Source: an uncultured Prevotella sp. (GTDB taxonomy: Bacteria; Bacteroidota; Bacteroidia; Bacteroidales; Bacteroidaceae). From it: a stretch of 13,441 bases of DNA. The notes under the pieces are model-generated. The model saw only the letters and a program-made list of their open reading frames with translations, searched no databases and was not told the origin of the DNA. The stretch covers positions 1 through 13,441 of the forward strand of contig UQHJ01000065.1 in the NCBI GenBank assembly GCA_900540885.1, given 5' to 3'. This document shows positions 1 through 7,994 of this stretch, one piece after another (the first letter of the stretch is position 1; each line of letters begins with the position of its first letter). Made by a program: the position numbers and the translations under genes.

Positions 1-18
1 AATGTTTCAGTGGTGTTT

Positions 19-106
19 CTCCCATTGGGGTTTGATTTCTCTCCCATTGAGGTTTTAAATCGCTCCCATTGGGGTTTTATTTCTCTCCCACTGAGTTTTT
101 TGGAAA
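19..106. repeat. 22-bp tandem repeat, four copies
   Basis: Four copies of a unit beginning CTCCCATTGGGGTTT start at 19, 41, 63 and 85, which is an exact 22-base period. The copies differ at a few positions (ATTGAGG in copy 2, ACTGAGT in copy 4). No reading frame across them resembles a protein. The unit length and head-to-tail order resemble iterons or a small minisatellite; there are no unique spacers, so it is not a CRISPR array. Confidence 0.9.
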
Positions 107-126
107 GGGGTATGGTAAATAAAAAA

Positions 127-226
127 TGAAACATTGAAACCAAAAATGAAACATAGAATGCCAATGTTTCATCTCTTGAAACGTTTGATTTTCAATGAGT
201 TGAAACATAAAAATGAAACATGAAAC
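127..226. repeat. cluster of TGAAAC motifs
   Basis: The hexamer TGAAAC occurs seven times on the plus strand, starting at 127, 135, 147, 177, 201, 214 and 221, several times as ATGAAACAT. It occurs once inverted (GTTTCA, 166-171), with another inverted copy at 4-9. Spacing is irregular. The density is far above chance for 100 bases, but the region is AT-rich and the function is unknown. It could be a protein-binding array or a degenerate simple repeat. Confidence 0.75.
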
Positions 227-246
227 AGATTTTACGAACAGATATA

Positions 247-277
247 ACATGTACACGTGTACACGCGCGTGCGCGCG
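247..277. other. alternating purine-pyrimidine tract
   Basis: Thirty-one bases alternate purine and pyrimidine without a break, ending in a run of CG/GC steps. The left half contains the perfect 14-base palindrome TGTACACGTGTACA (250-263). Such tracts can adopt left-handed Z-DNA or extrude under negative supercoiling. It sits between the repeats on the left and the nhaC terminator on the right. Confidence 0.85.
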
Positions 278-299
278 AATGGAATATTGATAGAAGAGA

Positions 300-351
300 A
301 TAGGCAAGCATTGCATTTCTCTTATTGAAAGAAGATGCAATGCTTGCCTAT
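300..351 (-). terminator. hairpin terminator downstream of nhaC
   Basis: A perfect 17-bp stem joins 300-316 and 335-351 (ATAGGCAAGCATTGCAT and its complement) around an 18-base loop. It lies 21 bases after the nhaC stop codon in the direction of transcription. Beyond the stem the minus strand is only moderately T-rich (TCTCTTCTATC). It may therefore work as a terminator or as a 3'-end stabilising hairpin, and could act in both directions. Confidence 0.8.
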
Positions 352-372
352 AAACTAGAGGAAGGCGTTGGA

Positions 373-1800
373 CTAACGCTTATCCCATGTGCGGAAAATC
401 TTATAACCTATAGTGGCAACGAAGATGCTCATTAAGGGGCTGATAAGATTGAAAAAGCAATAGGGCAAATAGGTAAAGGTGGAAACTCCGAGGACGGTGC
501 TTTGCGTCATGCCACATGTGTTCCAAGGGACGAGCACGGAGGTGACGGTCACGCTGTCCTCTGTGGTACGACTCAAGAGGCGACGTTCAAAACCTTGACG
601 ATCGTAAATCTTCTTAAACATATTGCCCGTGAGCAGAATGCAGATATATTGGTCGGCCACGGCTAAGTTGAGCATCAATCCGCTGCAAACGGTAGAAGCG
701 ACTAGGCTGACACGTCCATGAATCATGCGAACAAATATCTGCGTAATGCCACGCACCATGCCACCGGCCTCCATAGCTCCACCAAAACACATGGCACAGA
801 TGATAAGCCAAATCGTGTTCATCATGCCCGCCATGCCACGTGTGGCAACCAATGAGGTAAGCATAGGACTATGTGTAGAAACGGAAGTTGAACCGTAGAT
901 GCTTTGCATGGCTCCTTTGAAAAGGTTGCCTTCGGCTATCTCGCTTAACACTTCGGGTTGGAATATGAGGGCAAATACTACGGCTATCAGCGTCGACATA
1001 AATAGCGTTACGACTGGTGGAAAGCGACGCGCTATCATGATACCCGTAATAATCGGTACGAGTAATAACCACGGAGTGATATTGAAACGCGATGAGAGGG
1101 CTGCTGAGAACAGGAACACTTCATTGCCAGTGGTGCTTTCGTGCGTAAAACCTGCTATGGTGAAGATAACCAACGCGATGAGTAAGGAGGGGAAGGTGGT
1201 AATCATCATATAGCGTATGTGCTTAAAAAGTGGCACTCCTACCCCACCCGATGCAAGAACTGTGGTGTCGGACAAGGGAGAAATCTTATCACCAAAGTAG
1301 GCTCCACTGATAATGGCTCCTGCTATCCAACCGTCGTCAAATCCTTGAGCCCGACCGATACCCATGAGGGCGATGCCAATGGTGGCAATAGTGGTCCACG
1401 AACTGCCTGTCATGACACTTACTAAAGCGCTGATAAGACAAGTGGACGTGAGGAATACTTCGGGGTGAATGATCTTCATACCATAATATATCAGTGAGGG
1501 CACTACCCCACTCACCATCCACGTGCCACTCAATGCGCCGATAAATAGGAGTATGAGTATCGCACTGGTTACGCTTGATACATTGCGCGTAATGGCTTGT
1601 TCAAACTCTGCCCATGGCACTTTTAAGAATTGTGTGCCCAACAAGACGCAAAATGCAGACACTACCAATAGCGTTACTTGGCTGGCCCCTGCCAATGAGT
1701 CACTACCATAAGCTCGAATGGTGGCCACCAGCATTAGCACCAATACGACTAAAGGCAAGAGGGATAAGAAGGCAGAAGGCGTTTGTTTAGTTTCGTTCAT
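373..1800 (-). CDS. nhaC: Na+/H+ antiporter, NhaC family
   Basis: A 475-residue polytopic membrane protein predicted to exchange intracellular Na+ for external protons across the inner membrane. Hydrophobic segments run through almost the whole length, beginning at about residues 10-30. Family hallmarks are visible: the GSSWTT segment at residues 132-137 within a glycine/serine-rich helix, and the GDKISPLSDTT motif at 170-180, which is the signature of NhaC-type transporters and carries the conserved acidic residues. The length is normal and no frameshift is seen. The start is the ATG at 1798-1800, preceded by a good Bacteroidales promoter. It is transcribed alone. Substrate specificity within the NhaC group (Na+/H+ or malate-Na+/lactate-type exchange, as in some relatives) cannot be decided from sequence. 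Confidence 0.9.
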   Translation of the reverse strand: MNETKQTPSAFLSLLPLVVLVLMLVATIRAYGSDSLAGASQVTLLVVSAFCVLLGTQFLKVPWAEFEQAITRNVSSVTSAILILLFIGALSGTWMVSGVVPSLIYYGMKIIHPEVFLTSTCLISALVSVMTGSSWTTIATIGIALMGIGRAQGFDDGWIAGAIISGAYFGDKISPLSDTTVLASGGVGVPLFKHIRYMMITTFPSLLIALVIFTIAGFTHESTTGNEVFLFSAALSSRFNITPWLLLVPIITGIMIARRFPPVVTLFMSTLIAVVFALIFQPEVLSEIAEGNLFKGAMQSIYGSTSVSTHSPMLTSLVATRGMAGMMNTIWLIICAMCFGGAMEAGGMVRGITQIFVRMIHGRVSLVASTVCSGLMLNLAVADQYICILLTGNMFKKIYDRQGFERRLLSRTTEDSVTVTSVLVPWNTCGMTQSTVLGVSTFTYLPYCFFNLISPLMSIFVATIGYKIFRTWDKR

Positions 1801-1834
1801 GTATAGTTATGCGTATTATTTTCTTTTTCGGCTG

Positions 1835-1866
1835 CAAAATTAATAACAATACGCTGTATCGGCAAT
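1835..1866 (-). promoter_or_regulatory. promoter of nhaC
   Basis: On the minus strand the -7 element TAATTTTG (1835-1842) fits the Bacteroidales consensus TAnnTTTG. An ATTG at 1863-1866 lies 20 bases upstream and serves as the -33 element. The predicted transcript start near 1831 gives a leader of about 30 bases before the ATG. Confidence 0.65.
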
Positions 1867-1956
1867 TTTATGCATACTATTTTATAAATATTCATTTATG
1901 TCAGGCCATAGGATTAGGGGGGGACGCGTTTGATAAACTGCAATTTATCTTCCCCT

Positions 1957-3669
1957 TCACCTTACCCTAATCTTCAGGGATGCTCTGCTCTCATTCCGCT
2001 CAAAGTAAGCACGAAATGGAGCTAACTTGCTACCAACTGCTGCCCTTCGGAAGGTGGACGCAGAACGCTGCAACAGATAAATGGCTCGTGTATTAGCCGA
2101 CACCGTCATCAATTCTCTATTTGGCAAAAGTCCATTAGTCAATGTCTCAACGTTGCTCTTCATTTCGCCCGCCAATGAAGTAAGCGTGAGTGTTCGTCCT
2201 GCTTCACGATACACCAAATAGCCATGTTTGTTATTTGTTTGCGTGACTTCTTTACACACCAACGTATCGTCTTCTAATTTATCATACACGTATGCTTTTG
2301 CCCCTTCACTAAGCGTTGCTGCAAAAGGAAGGCTTAACGTTTCCCAGCCCTTATCCGTACAAGAGGCTCGTTTATAAACGACCTGTCCTTCGGCAATACG
2401 AATGGGCCGATCGGTATAAAACGGAGTCTTGTCGGTCAAGAGCAATGCAGCATCTAACAATCTATTTTCAGTAGCCGAACAACGCACGACAAAGCGCCAA
2501 GAAGAAGGCGTAAGATCACTTGCATTAATAAATAGCGGTATGTTTTTAGACTGCAGCGCGTCCCATGCAAAGCTTTTAACGGGCAAAGATAAAGCTGTCA
2601 AATCAAGGCATTTCACGTCGTCTGTGATAGCCAGATTTTGCAATGCATCTGCAGTCCACCCACCCTTTAACAAACAAACTCCTTTGTCACTTATGCTTTG
2701 CTGTGGCTCATCAGCCACCTGCCGCCACTGTGAAGGGACAGATAAGGAGGCCGTACCACACAAGTACCAACGACCTGCACCGTAGTTCAAGAAACGAGGA
2801 GTCTCCTCGACCGTAGCAAGGCAACCATTTTGCACCTGCCACTCCACCGAACTTGAAGAAATAGTCATATCGTATGATAAATATCCTTCATCAGTCAATA
2901 AGCGAAAGGTCGTTGCTGAGGTAAGTTCTACCGTTAGAAGTTGCATTTGCGAAGTTTGTGCTACAGAACCATTATTCAACAACACATCACTTAGTGGCAT
3001 TTCATTTCCACCTTTTGCTTGATAAGTTGAACGCGAAGTTAAGCACACACATTGTCCTTGCGTAGGCATTGTAATGGTGCCTGAAGTTGAAGCATTCGAT
3101 GGGGCGTACAAAGCGAGTCCTCGCACATCTTTTTCACTATAAGTTGACGAATAGTTGCCAAAGTAACTAACGTCTTCATCAGCATTATAGTCCTTATGCG
3201 GCACCAGCACGCGGTCGCCTTCATACAAACTTAACCTTCCTTCGTTGGTTACTTTATACGACCATTCTGCTAAATCGTTAGCTTTAGCATTCAGCGCTAT
3301 GTCAACACTCTTCGCCTTTTTTCGCACCAGATATTTTTTCTCTGTTGGCGAATAAAGCAATAGCTTTCCCGCCGGAGTCTTTATTACTTGCCACAACAAT
3401 TTTTCGTCCGTTATTGTCACTTTATTATCTGTCTTTGATAAAGACACGGCACAAAGTTTTGTTTTATTTTTTGCTTGGACGGATTGTAGAAAGCATTCGT
3501 TCTCGTTTTCATTTAGTCCGCTTAAGACATAATAGCCTTCGGCCACATCATTTACCAGTGATTGTGCTGTAAAAGTTGTAGGCAATTCTGGCTTCTGTGC
3601 TTCCTGGGCCATCGTGAAGAGCGAAAGCAGGAAGAGCGCAAATGATAATATTGATTTTTGTTTCATCAT
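1957..3669 (-). CDS. secreted protein of unknown function, 570 aa
   Basis: An exported protein with a clear signal peptide: two Met and Lys, a hydrophobic core to about residue 20, and a likely cleavage after Met-Ala-Gln. The first half (about 30-200) reads like small beta-rich units with the wording YYVLSGLNENEN and KLLLYSPTEKKYLV, as in Prevotella proteins that describe their state through short repeated beta hairpins. The C-terminal part (about 380-565) contains GWETLSLPFAATL, GYLVYREAG and LAPFRAYFE. These phrases recur at the ends of many large Prevotella surface proteins (from memory, not searched). No catalytic motif is recognised. It begins 9 bases after the stop of the helix-hairpin-helix protein gene and is probably co-transcribed with it. 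Two ATG codons in tandem (3664-3669) leave the start uncertain by one residue. Confidence 0.8.
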   Translation of the reverse strand: MMKQKSILSFALFLLSLFTMAQEAQKPELPTTFTAQSLVNDVAEGYYVLSGLNENENECFLQSVQAKNKTKLCAVSLSKTDNKVTITDEKLLWQVIKTPAGKLLLYSPTEKKYLVRKKAKSVDIALNAKANDLAEWSYKVTNEGRLSLYEGDRVLVPHKDYNADEDVSYFGNYSSTYSEKDVRGLALYAPSNASTSGTITMPTQGQCVCLTSRSTYQAKGGNEMPLSDVLLNNGSVAQTSQMQLLTVELTSATTFRLLTDEGYLSYDMTISSSSVEWQVQNGCLATVEETPRFLNYGAGRWYLCGTASLSVPSQWRQVADEPQQSISDKGVCLLKGGWTADALQNLAITDDVKCLDLTALSLPVKSFAWDALQSKNIPLFINASDLTPSSWRFVVRCSATENRLLDAALLLTDKTPFYTDRPIRIAEGQVVYKRASCTDKGWETLSLPFAATLSEGAKAYVYDKLEDDTLVCKEVTQTNNKHGYLVYREAGRTLTLTSLAGEMKSNVETLTNGLLPNRELMTVSANTRAIYLLQRSASTFRRAAVGSKLAPFRAYFERNESRASLKIRVR

Positions 3670-3678
3670 ACGTAAGAT

Positions 3679-5757
3679 TTATAACTTGAAGATTACTTGA
3701 AGCGAAACGTCATTCTTCCACGATGAATGAATCGTCTCTGTCCCTGACGACTGCGTGGAACGATTAAAATATTTCAACGCTCCATAACGAAGTGATAATG
3801 TGAGCAACTTACAACACTGCCAATTGACCAACAACACACCTCGCCAGCCTTGATTAAAGAAGGAGCTGAAACTCATGGTATGTAATAACTGCGGTTCGTA
3901 AGCATAGACTCGACTGTCGTAATCGTCTGTCATGAATAGGCTTGTAAAAGCCTTGAGTTGAAAAGCGGTTAAAGGTTTCCACCCCACGCGTGTTGACAAC
4001 ATCGCGCCCCACGCACTTTGGCCGCTTTGACGATAAGCATTTACCACATCAGCTTGCACGTTGCAGTCGAAGTGAGACCATGTCCAAACCAGCGCCGTAC
4101 GCAACTTTTGCGTTATTCTACGTTCTAACAATCGTTCTTTATTGTAAGTAAAATTGTATTGCTTTTGCTTCGCTTGATAACGGCATTGCAGTTTAAATTG
4201 ATTGCTAAAGCTATACTGCCCTTGCAGTGCGGCTTCAAAGCCGGAAGTATTATTAAAATAAGCATTAAACGTGGGGCGTGGAAAACGAAACAAATCAACA
4301 TACCCCATAAGTTCCAACCGTTGTATCGGTAAATAACGTACTCCCAACATCACCCCCTGTTCATTGGCCACACGACTGCCTTGCTGCAAGGCTTGGCCAT
4401 TGATGCTCACAAAACGATAAGAAAAATGACGCTGCTGCACATTAAAAGCTAATCGCTGCGAAACGCGATAATTCAAACTATTCTCTACAGCCAAATGGCC
4501 TTTACCGTCAACAGCCCACTCCCCCACTGCCGATATGCGGCCCAACAATGCGTAATAACTCAACGAACTTCCCACTGCCGTTTGGCCTCGAAAGTAATAC
4601 TTATTATAGGCGCGCTCTTGCGGACTAACCACGCTCCCATAATGTGTTACAATCGCATTAGCCGACAAGCCCCAACGCTGAGCTACATAATCTACACTTG
4701 CGCCCATTGTCAAGCAAGCCAATGTGCGGCGCGCAGCGATTTCGGACAAGGTGCGGTGCAACCCTGAGGTTAAAATCGTACGCACTGTGTCGTGCGAAAG
4801 GTTATCATAACGCCCGTCTAACTTTCGATAAGAGAAATAAGCTACCGCCCGCCAAGCCTTCGCTTGATAAGCCGCAGCTATGCCTCTAAAGTAACGGTTC
4901 TCATCAGCCGATGTATGTGCTTTGAATTGCGTCTGTGGGCGCTTTAGAACACGCATTTGCTCTGCTTTTCCACCAAATTGCAATTTCCCTAAGAGCAAGC
5001 CTCGTCCGCCATATACATTGTAATCACCCACTACCATACTCCATGGTTTGTTCTTCGGACGCAGCATCACATACCCCGACCAATAGTCGTAGGGGTAAAA
5101 TCCTTGCTTACATACAGGTTCGCCCGCATCTTTTTCGAGCGTAAGTCCGTAAAGCGCCTCCTGCTTATAATGATAGCGATAGCGAATGATATGGTGTAAC
5201 GCATTGCCAGCATACCAATTGGTAGTTGTGGGTGTCTCCTTAGGGACATATCCCTCACGCTGATAAAGCGGCCAGTCCAATCTACTTTCAATCGTATGGT
5301 TACCCGTGAATAACTTCTTTGTTATTTTATCGTTTTCTTTCCAGCGCTGTAATTGCTCTTTTGTTGGTGGATAAGCTGCTTCACAACGCACGAACAACGA
5401 TAAATAAACACGCGTGTAATAGTCCATACCCCTTATAAGTTGCAGTTCTCCCAACGACACAAAGCCATGCTTCTTCGCCCGATAGCTCAACAAAGAGTCA
5501 GCCTGCTCACCCGTGATAAAGGGCAATTGCAACAAATCATCACGGCCCAACAAATTAATCTGCATCGGGTGTTGCGCCAATACTTCCAATCGTTCCTTTA
5601 AGTCAACGTCTGTATCATTATCCGCCTGATATGGGTCTAAATAGCTCTGCACAAAGTCCTCCCAAGTAATATATGGCCCATCAACCATTTGTGCACCCGC
5701 CTTTTCGACACATGTACAACATAAAAATAATATGATTAGAATACATTGTTTCAACAA
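3679..5757 (-). CDS. helix-hairpin-helix plus beta-barrel envelope protein
   Basis: A 692-residue exported protein. A hydrophobic signal segment (residues about 4-22) ends near a possible Ala-Gln cleavage site. Residues about 45-125 carry paired helix-hairpin-helix-like motifs of the ComEA kind (PMQINLLGRDDLLQLPFI, GFVSLGELQLIRGMD). The remainder is rich in alternating aromatic/polar strands ending in Phe-Lys-Leu, as in outer-membrane barrels. Proteins with this layout and length are common in Bacteroidetes and annotated only by the HHH domain; whether they bind DNA is unproven. The start is unusual. There is no ATG before the signal peptide, and two TTG codons (5752-5757) follow an upstream in-frame stop, so a TTG start is the most likely. 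A promoter lies at 5829-5861. The 570-residue gene follows after 9 bases. Confidence 0.82.
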   Translation of the reverse strand: MLKQCILIILFLCCTCVEKAGAQMVDGPYITWEDFVQSYLDPYQADNDTDVDLKERLEVLAQHPMQINLLGRDDLLQLPFITGEQADSLLSYRAKKHGFVSLGELQLIRGMDYYTRVYLSLFVRCEAAYPPTKEQLQRWKENDKITKKLFTGNHTIESRLDWPLYQREGYVPKETPTTTNWYAGNALHHIIRYRYHYKQEALYGLTLEKDAGEPVCKQGFYPYDYWSGYVMLRPKNKPWSMVVGDYNVYGGRGLLLGKLQFGGKAEQMRVLKRPQTQFKAHTSADENRYFRGIAAAYQAKAWRAVAYFSYRKLDGRYDNLSHDTVRTILTSGLHRTLSEIAARRTLACLTMGASVDYVAQRWGLSANAIVTHYGSVVSPQERAYNKYYFRGQTAVGSSLSYYALLGRISAVGEWAVDGKGHLAVENSLNYRVSQRLAFNVQQRHFSYRFVSINGQALQQGSRVANEQGVMLGVRYLPIQRLELMGYVDLFRFPRPTFNAYFNNTSGFEAALQGQYSFSNQFKLQCRYQAKQKQYNFTYNKERLLERRITQKLRTALVWTWSHFDCNVQADVVNAYRQSGQSAWGAMLSTRVGWKPLTAFQLKAFTSLFMTDDYDSRVYAYEPQLLHTMSFSSFFNQGWRGVLLVNWQCCKLLTLSLRYGALKYFNRSTQSSGTETIHSSWKNDVSLQVIFKL

Positions 5758-5828
5758 AACGTGGGGTTGATTTAAGGGATTTAAGAATTAGGTTTGCTTC
5801 TCTTTATCTTAGAAGAAATATTTTTCTG

Positions 5829-5861
5829 CAAAAATACTATTTTTCGTAAATTTAAATCAAA
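5829..5861 (-). promoter_or_regulatory. promoter of the HHH protein operon
   Basis: The minus strand reads TTTG (5858-5861), 21 bases, then TATTTTTG (5829-5836), an excellent match to the Bacteroidales -33/-7 consensus. Transcription would start near 5825, leaving a leader of about 68 bases before the TTG start codon and supporting that start. Confidence 0.7.
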
Positions 5862-6046
5862 TTAATCGGCAAAATAGCATAAGAACATCGCAAGAACAAA
5901 CAAACTTTAAAAATATTCCAGCACATTTGCGACAGAAAATCCATGGATTGTCAAAGCTAATTTTTCTATTGATAAGATAATGGTAAGACAGGTTTTAACA
6001 ATGCATTCTATCAATTAATTTAGGGAGAGGCCAAACAAAACGAAGC
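5862..6046. other. AT-rich intergenic stretch
   Basis: Between the HHH operon promoter and the next terminator I see no gene, RNA or repeat. It completes the 371-base gap 5758-6128, whose other contents are the promoter at 5829-5861 and the hairpin at 6047-6104. Confidence 0.6.
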
Positions 6047-6104
6047 AAAGGTCAGAAAAGCATAGATTTCATCTTTTAGATAATCTATATCTTTTCTGAC
6101 CTTT
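6047..6104 (-). terminator. long hairpin terminator downstream of the DUF4827-like gene
   Basis: A perfect 14-bp stem (6047-6060 with 6091-6104, AAAGGTCAGAAAAG) is continued by a 7-bp inner stem (6062-6068 with 6082-6088, ATAGATT). On the minus strand it begins 25 bases after the stop of the lipoprotein gene, and its descending arm is itself T-rich, ending in CCTTT. The plus strand reads CCTTTATTAT after the stem, so it could also act in that direction, although no plus-strand gene precedes it. Confidence 0.75.
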
Positions 6105-6128
6105 ATTATATGATATAGCGCAAGGCAA

Positions 6129-6815
6129 TTACCGTCCACGCTGATAGGTTATATCATAGAAGCAGGGGTAAACGTTCGCCGAAGCATTGGCTTGACCTTG
6201 TGAGCCTGGCACAATCAAACGCACATGAGCTAAGTTGTCTGTTGCGCGCCCTAAATTGATATAGGTAAGTGGTTTGAGCCATGCAGCAGGAACAGCCGAT
6301 GAGTTATAGGTCTGATACATCTGGCCACTCACAAAGGTGCCTGTGAATGAGCCTAAGGTATTATTGACTATCATCACATCTGGCTTCATCTCCGTACTAC
6401 TCGTTAGGTTGTTAGTAGACTGAATACTATCTGATGCTATATTGAACTCAATGTAACGACATACGACACGAGCATTTTCGCCATCAGCGAGTTTCTTACC
6501 ATCTCCTTTCGACTGTATCTGCATATATATGCCTGTACGTTTAAAATAAACGTACTCGTTCTTCGAAACGTCTGTCGTGCTATCATTGCGCTCAAACTCC
6601 GACTCTGATATGACCTTGATATTGCCTGCAACGTTGAGCAGATACTCGCCTTCAACATCTTCACTCTTCACTTGCGCACCAGAGGTTAAGAAGGATCTTA
6701 TTTGCTTATCCTCACGCTTACGCTTATCAGCGTAAGTCTCGTCGTCATTGCATGACTGAAACAACGCAGCCACAGCTAATAGTAAGAAAGAGAAGAGGTA
6801 TATCTTACTTTTCAT
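6129..6815 (-). CDS. DUF4827-like lipoprotein
   Basis: A 228-residue lipoprotein. Lys residues, a hydrophobic stretch and the lipobox LFQSC with Cys22 mark lipidation, followed by Asn-Asp-Asp-Glu, an acidic segment as in surface-exposed Bacteroidales lipoproteins. The segment ETYADKRKREDKQIRSFL and the later EYVYFKRTGIYMQIQ and LGSFTGTFVSGQM phrases match my recollection of the Bacteroidales family DUF4827, a domain of unknown function. No enzymatic motif is seen. It stands alone between its own terminator (6047-6104) and the rprY terminator. Its 5' leader is unusually long because a MITE-like element occupies 6856-7048. The ATG at 6813-6815 is the only sensible start. Confidence 0.8.
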   Translation of the reverse strand: MKSKIYLFSFLLLAVAALFQSCNDDETYADKRKREDKQIRSFLTSGAQVKSEDVEGEYLLNVAGNIKVISESEFERNDSTTDVSKNEYVYFKRTGIYMQIQSKGDGKKLADGENARVVCRYIEFNIASDSIQSTNNLTSSTEMKPDVMIVNNTLGSFTGTFVSGQMYQTYNSSAVPAAWLKPLTYINLGRATDNLAHVRLIVPGSQGQANASANVYPCFYDITYQRGR

Positions 6816-6855
6816 TCTTTTCGTTAAGGGATTATTATATTTTACGTTTGGTTAT

Positions 6856-7048
6856 GAAGTCGTCTAAACTTTTCTGACGAAGATTATATTTAAACTTTTA
6901 TCTCTTCTAAATTCAATCTTTACCTTTCTTTTTGACCGCTTTTTGACCTTTCATCGGTCGTGTAGCTCGCTACACTCCCTCTTCAATGCCAAAAATTGCT
7001 TCAAAAATAAAGGCAAATCTTGAACTTCATAAAAGTTTAGACGACTTC
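6856..7048. mobile_element. MITE-like element with 18-bp terminal inverted repeats
   Basis: Perfect 18-base inverted repeats, GAAGTCGTCTAAACTTTT (6856-6873) and its complement (7031-7048), bound a 193-base non-coding block. The trinucleotide TAT directly flanks both ends (6853-6855 and 7049-7051), consistent with a 3-base target duplication. Next to the ends the arms remain partly complementary (TTCAATCTTTACC against the complement of AAGGCAAATCTTGAA). Near the centre is a small hairpin with 7-bp arms (GTGTAGC, 6960-6966 and 6969-6975). There is no transposase, so mobility would depend on one elsewhere. The family is not identified. Confidence 0.75.
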
Positions 7049-7084
7049 TATAAGTTGCAGCATACGCACACTGCATAACTCGTG

Positions 7085-7092
7085 CAAAAATA
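7085..7092 (-). promoter_or_regulatory. candidate -7 element for the DUF4827-like gene
   Basis: The minus strand has TATTTTTG, matching TAnnTTTG, but the region 20 bases upstream reads CTTTATG and is only a weak -33 match. The distance to the ATG at 6815 is 270 bases. Removing the 193-base element and one TAT copy would make it about 74, close to the leader length inferred for the HHH operon. Confidence 0.45.
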
Positions 7093-7159
7093 CTAAAAAG
7101 TTGCATTATCATAAAGCACGGAATGATAAAACTATACCAATGACCTAATAAAATATACT

Positions 7160-7196
7160 AAAAAAGGGCATATCGCTACTCAAAGCAATATGCCCT
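7160..7196 (-). terminator. intrinsic terminator of rprXY
   Basis: On the minus strand a stem of about 12 bp with one mismatch (AGGGCATATTGC, 7196-7185, with GCGATATGCCCT, 7176-7165) closes an 8-base loop and is followed at once by a TTTTT run (7164-7160). It lies about 50 bases after the rprY stop codon. This is the clearest rho-independent terminator in the window. Confidence 0.9.
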
Positions 7197-7246
7197 GTAT
7201 ACAAAATATTTAATCCTTAGGTTATCAATAATGTAGCAATGTGTGC

Positions 7247-7960
7247 TTACTCCTCAGTAGGTTCGGGAGTAATCAACTTGTAGCCCTTACCGTGAATGTT
7301 GATAATCTCAACACTCTCGTCAGCACGCAAGTGCTTACGCAATTTGGTGATGTAAACGTCCATTGAACGTGCATTGAAGTAATTGTCGTCTATCCAAATT
7401 GTCTTCAAAGCGTAGTCACGCTGTAAGATTTCGTTAGCGTGGGCACAAAGCAAACTGAGCAATTCACTCTCTTTCGTTGTAAGCTTCGTCTGTTGATCAC
7501 CACGCGATAAGATTTGCTTCTGCGTATCGAATGAGAAAGAACCTATCTTGTAGAAAGTGCAATTACGATTTTTCTTACCACGAACGCGACGCAAAATAGC
7601 TTCAATACGGAAGGTAAGTTCCTCCATTGAGAAGGGCTTCGTCAAGTAGTCGTCAGCACCGATACGGAAACCTTCGAGAATGTCCTCCTTCAACGTCTTA
7701 GCAGTGAGGAATACGATGGGCACTTCTTCATTCAACTGACGTATGTCGCGTGCAAGGCTGAAGCCGTCCTTCTTAGGCATCATCACGTCAAGCACGCAGA
7801 GGTCGAACTTACCCTGCGTAAAAGCTCTATAACCAGCCTCACCATCAGGACACAATTCTGTTTCAAAACCCTTTGCTTGCAAATATTCGCGAAGCAACAT
7901 GCCTAAGTTCTCATCATCTTCGCAAAGCAAAATGCGTACTTTTTCTTCTGTAGTAATCAT
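7247..7960 (-). CDS. rprY: OmpR-family response regulator RprY
   Basis: A 237-residue DNA-binding response regulator, partner of the kinase encoded just upstream. The receiver domain (about 7-120) has the acidic pocket Glu14-Asp15-Asp16, the phosphoacceptor Asp58 in CVLDVMMP, the switch Thr86 in FLTAKT and Lys108 in LTKPF, so it should be phosphorylated normally. The C-terminal winged helix (about 135-230) carries LTTKESELLSLL, RSMDVYITKLRKHL and HGKGYKL, typical of the OmpR/PhoB group. Sequence and pairing match the Bacteroidales RprY, first described with RprX in Bacteroides fragilis. In Porphyromonas gingivalis, RprY has been linked to stress responses and the Na+-pumping NADH dehydrogenase (from memory). 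It starts 34 bases after the rprX stop, in one operon, and ends before a strong terminator. Confidence 0.93.
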   Translation of the reverse strand: MITTEEKVRILLCEDDENLGMLLREYLQAKGFETELCPDGEAGYRAFTQGKFDLCVLDVMMPKKDGFSLARDIRQLNEEVPIVFLTAKTLKEDILEGFRIGADDYLTKPFSMEELTFRIEAILRRVRGKKNRNCTFYKIGSFSFDTQKQILSRGDQQTKLTTKESELLSLLCAHANEILQRDYALKTIWIDDNYFNARSMDVYITKLRKHLRADESVEIINIHGKGYKLITPEPTEE

Positions 7961-7994
7961 AGCTATACTTGTTTTTTTGTTTTATCTAATTTGT

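Noticed and set aside
19..106. Possible CRISPR array
   Set aside because: The 22-base units are directly adjacent with no unique spacers, and no cas gene is present.
77..340. Minus-strand frame of 87 codons
   Set aside because: It runs through the TGAAAC cluster, the alternating tract and a terminator arm, so it is not a credible gene.
1917..1923. Run of seven G residues as a phase-variation tract
   Set aside because: It lies in the gap between two minus-strand genes, upstream of the nhaC promoter, and not within a coding sequence or between promoter boxes.
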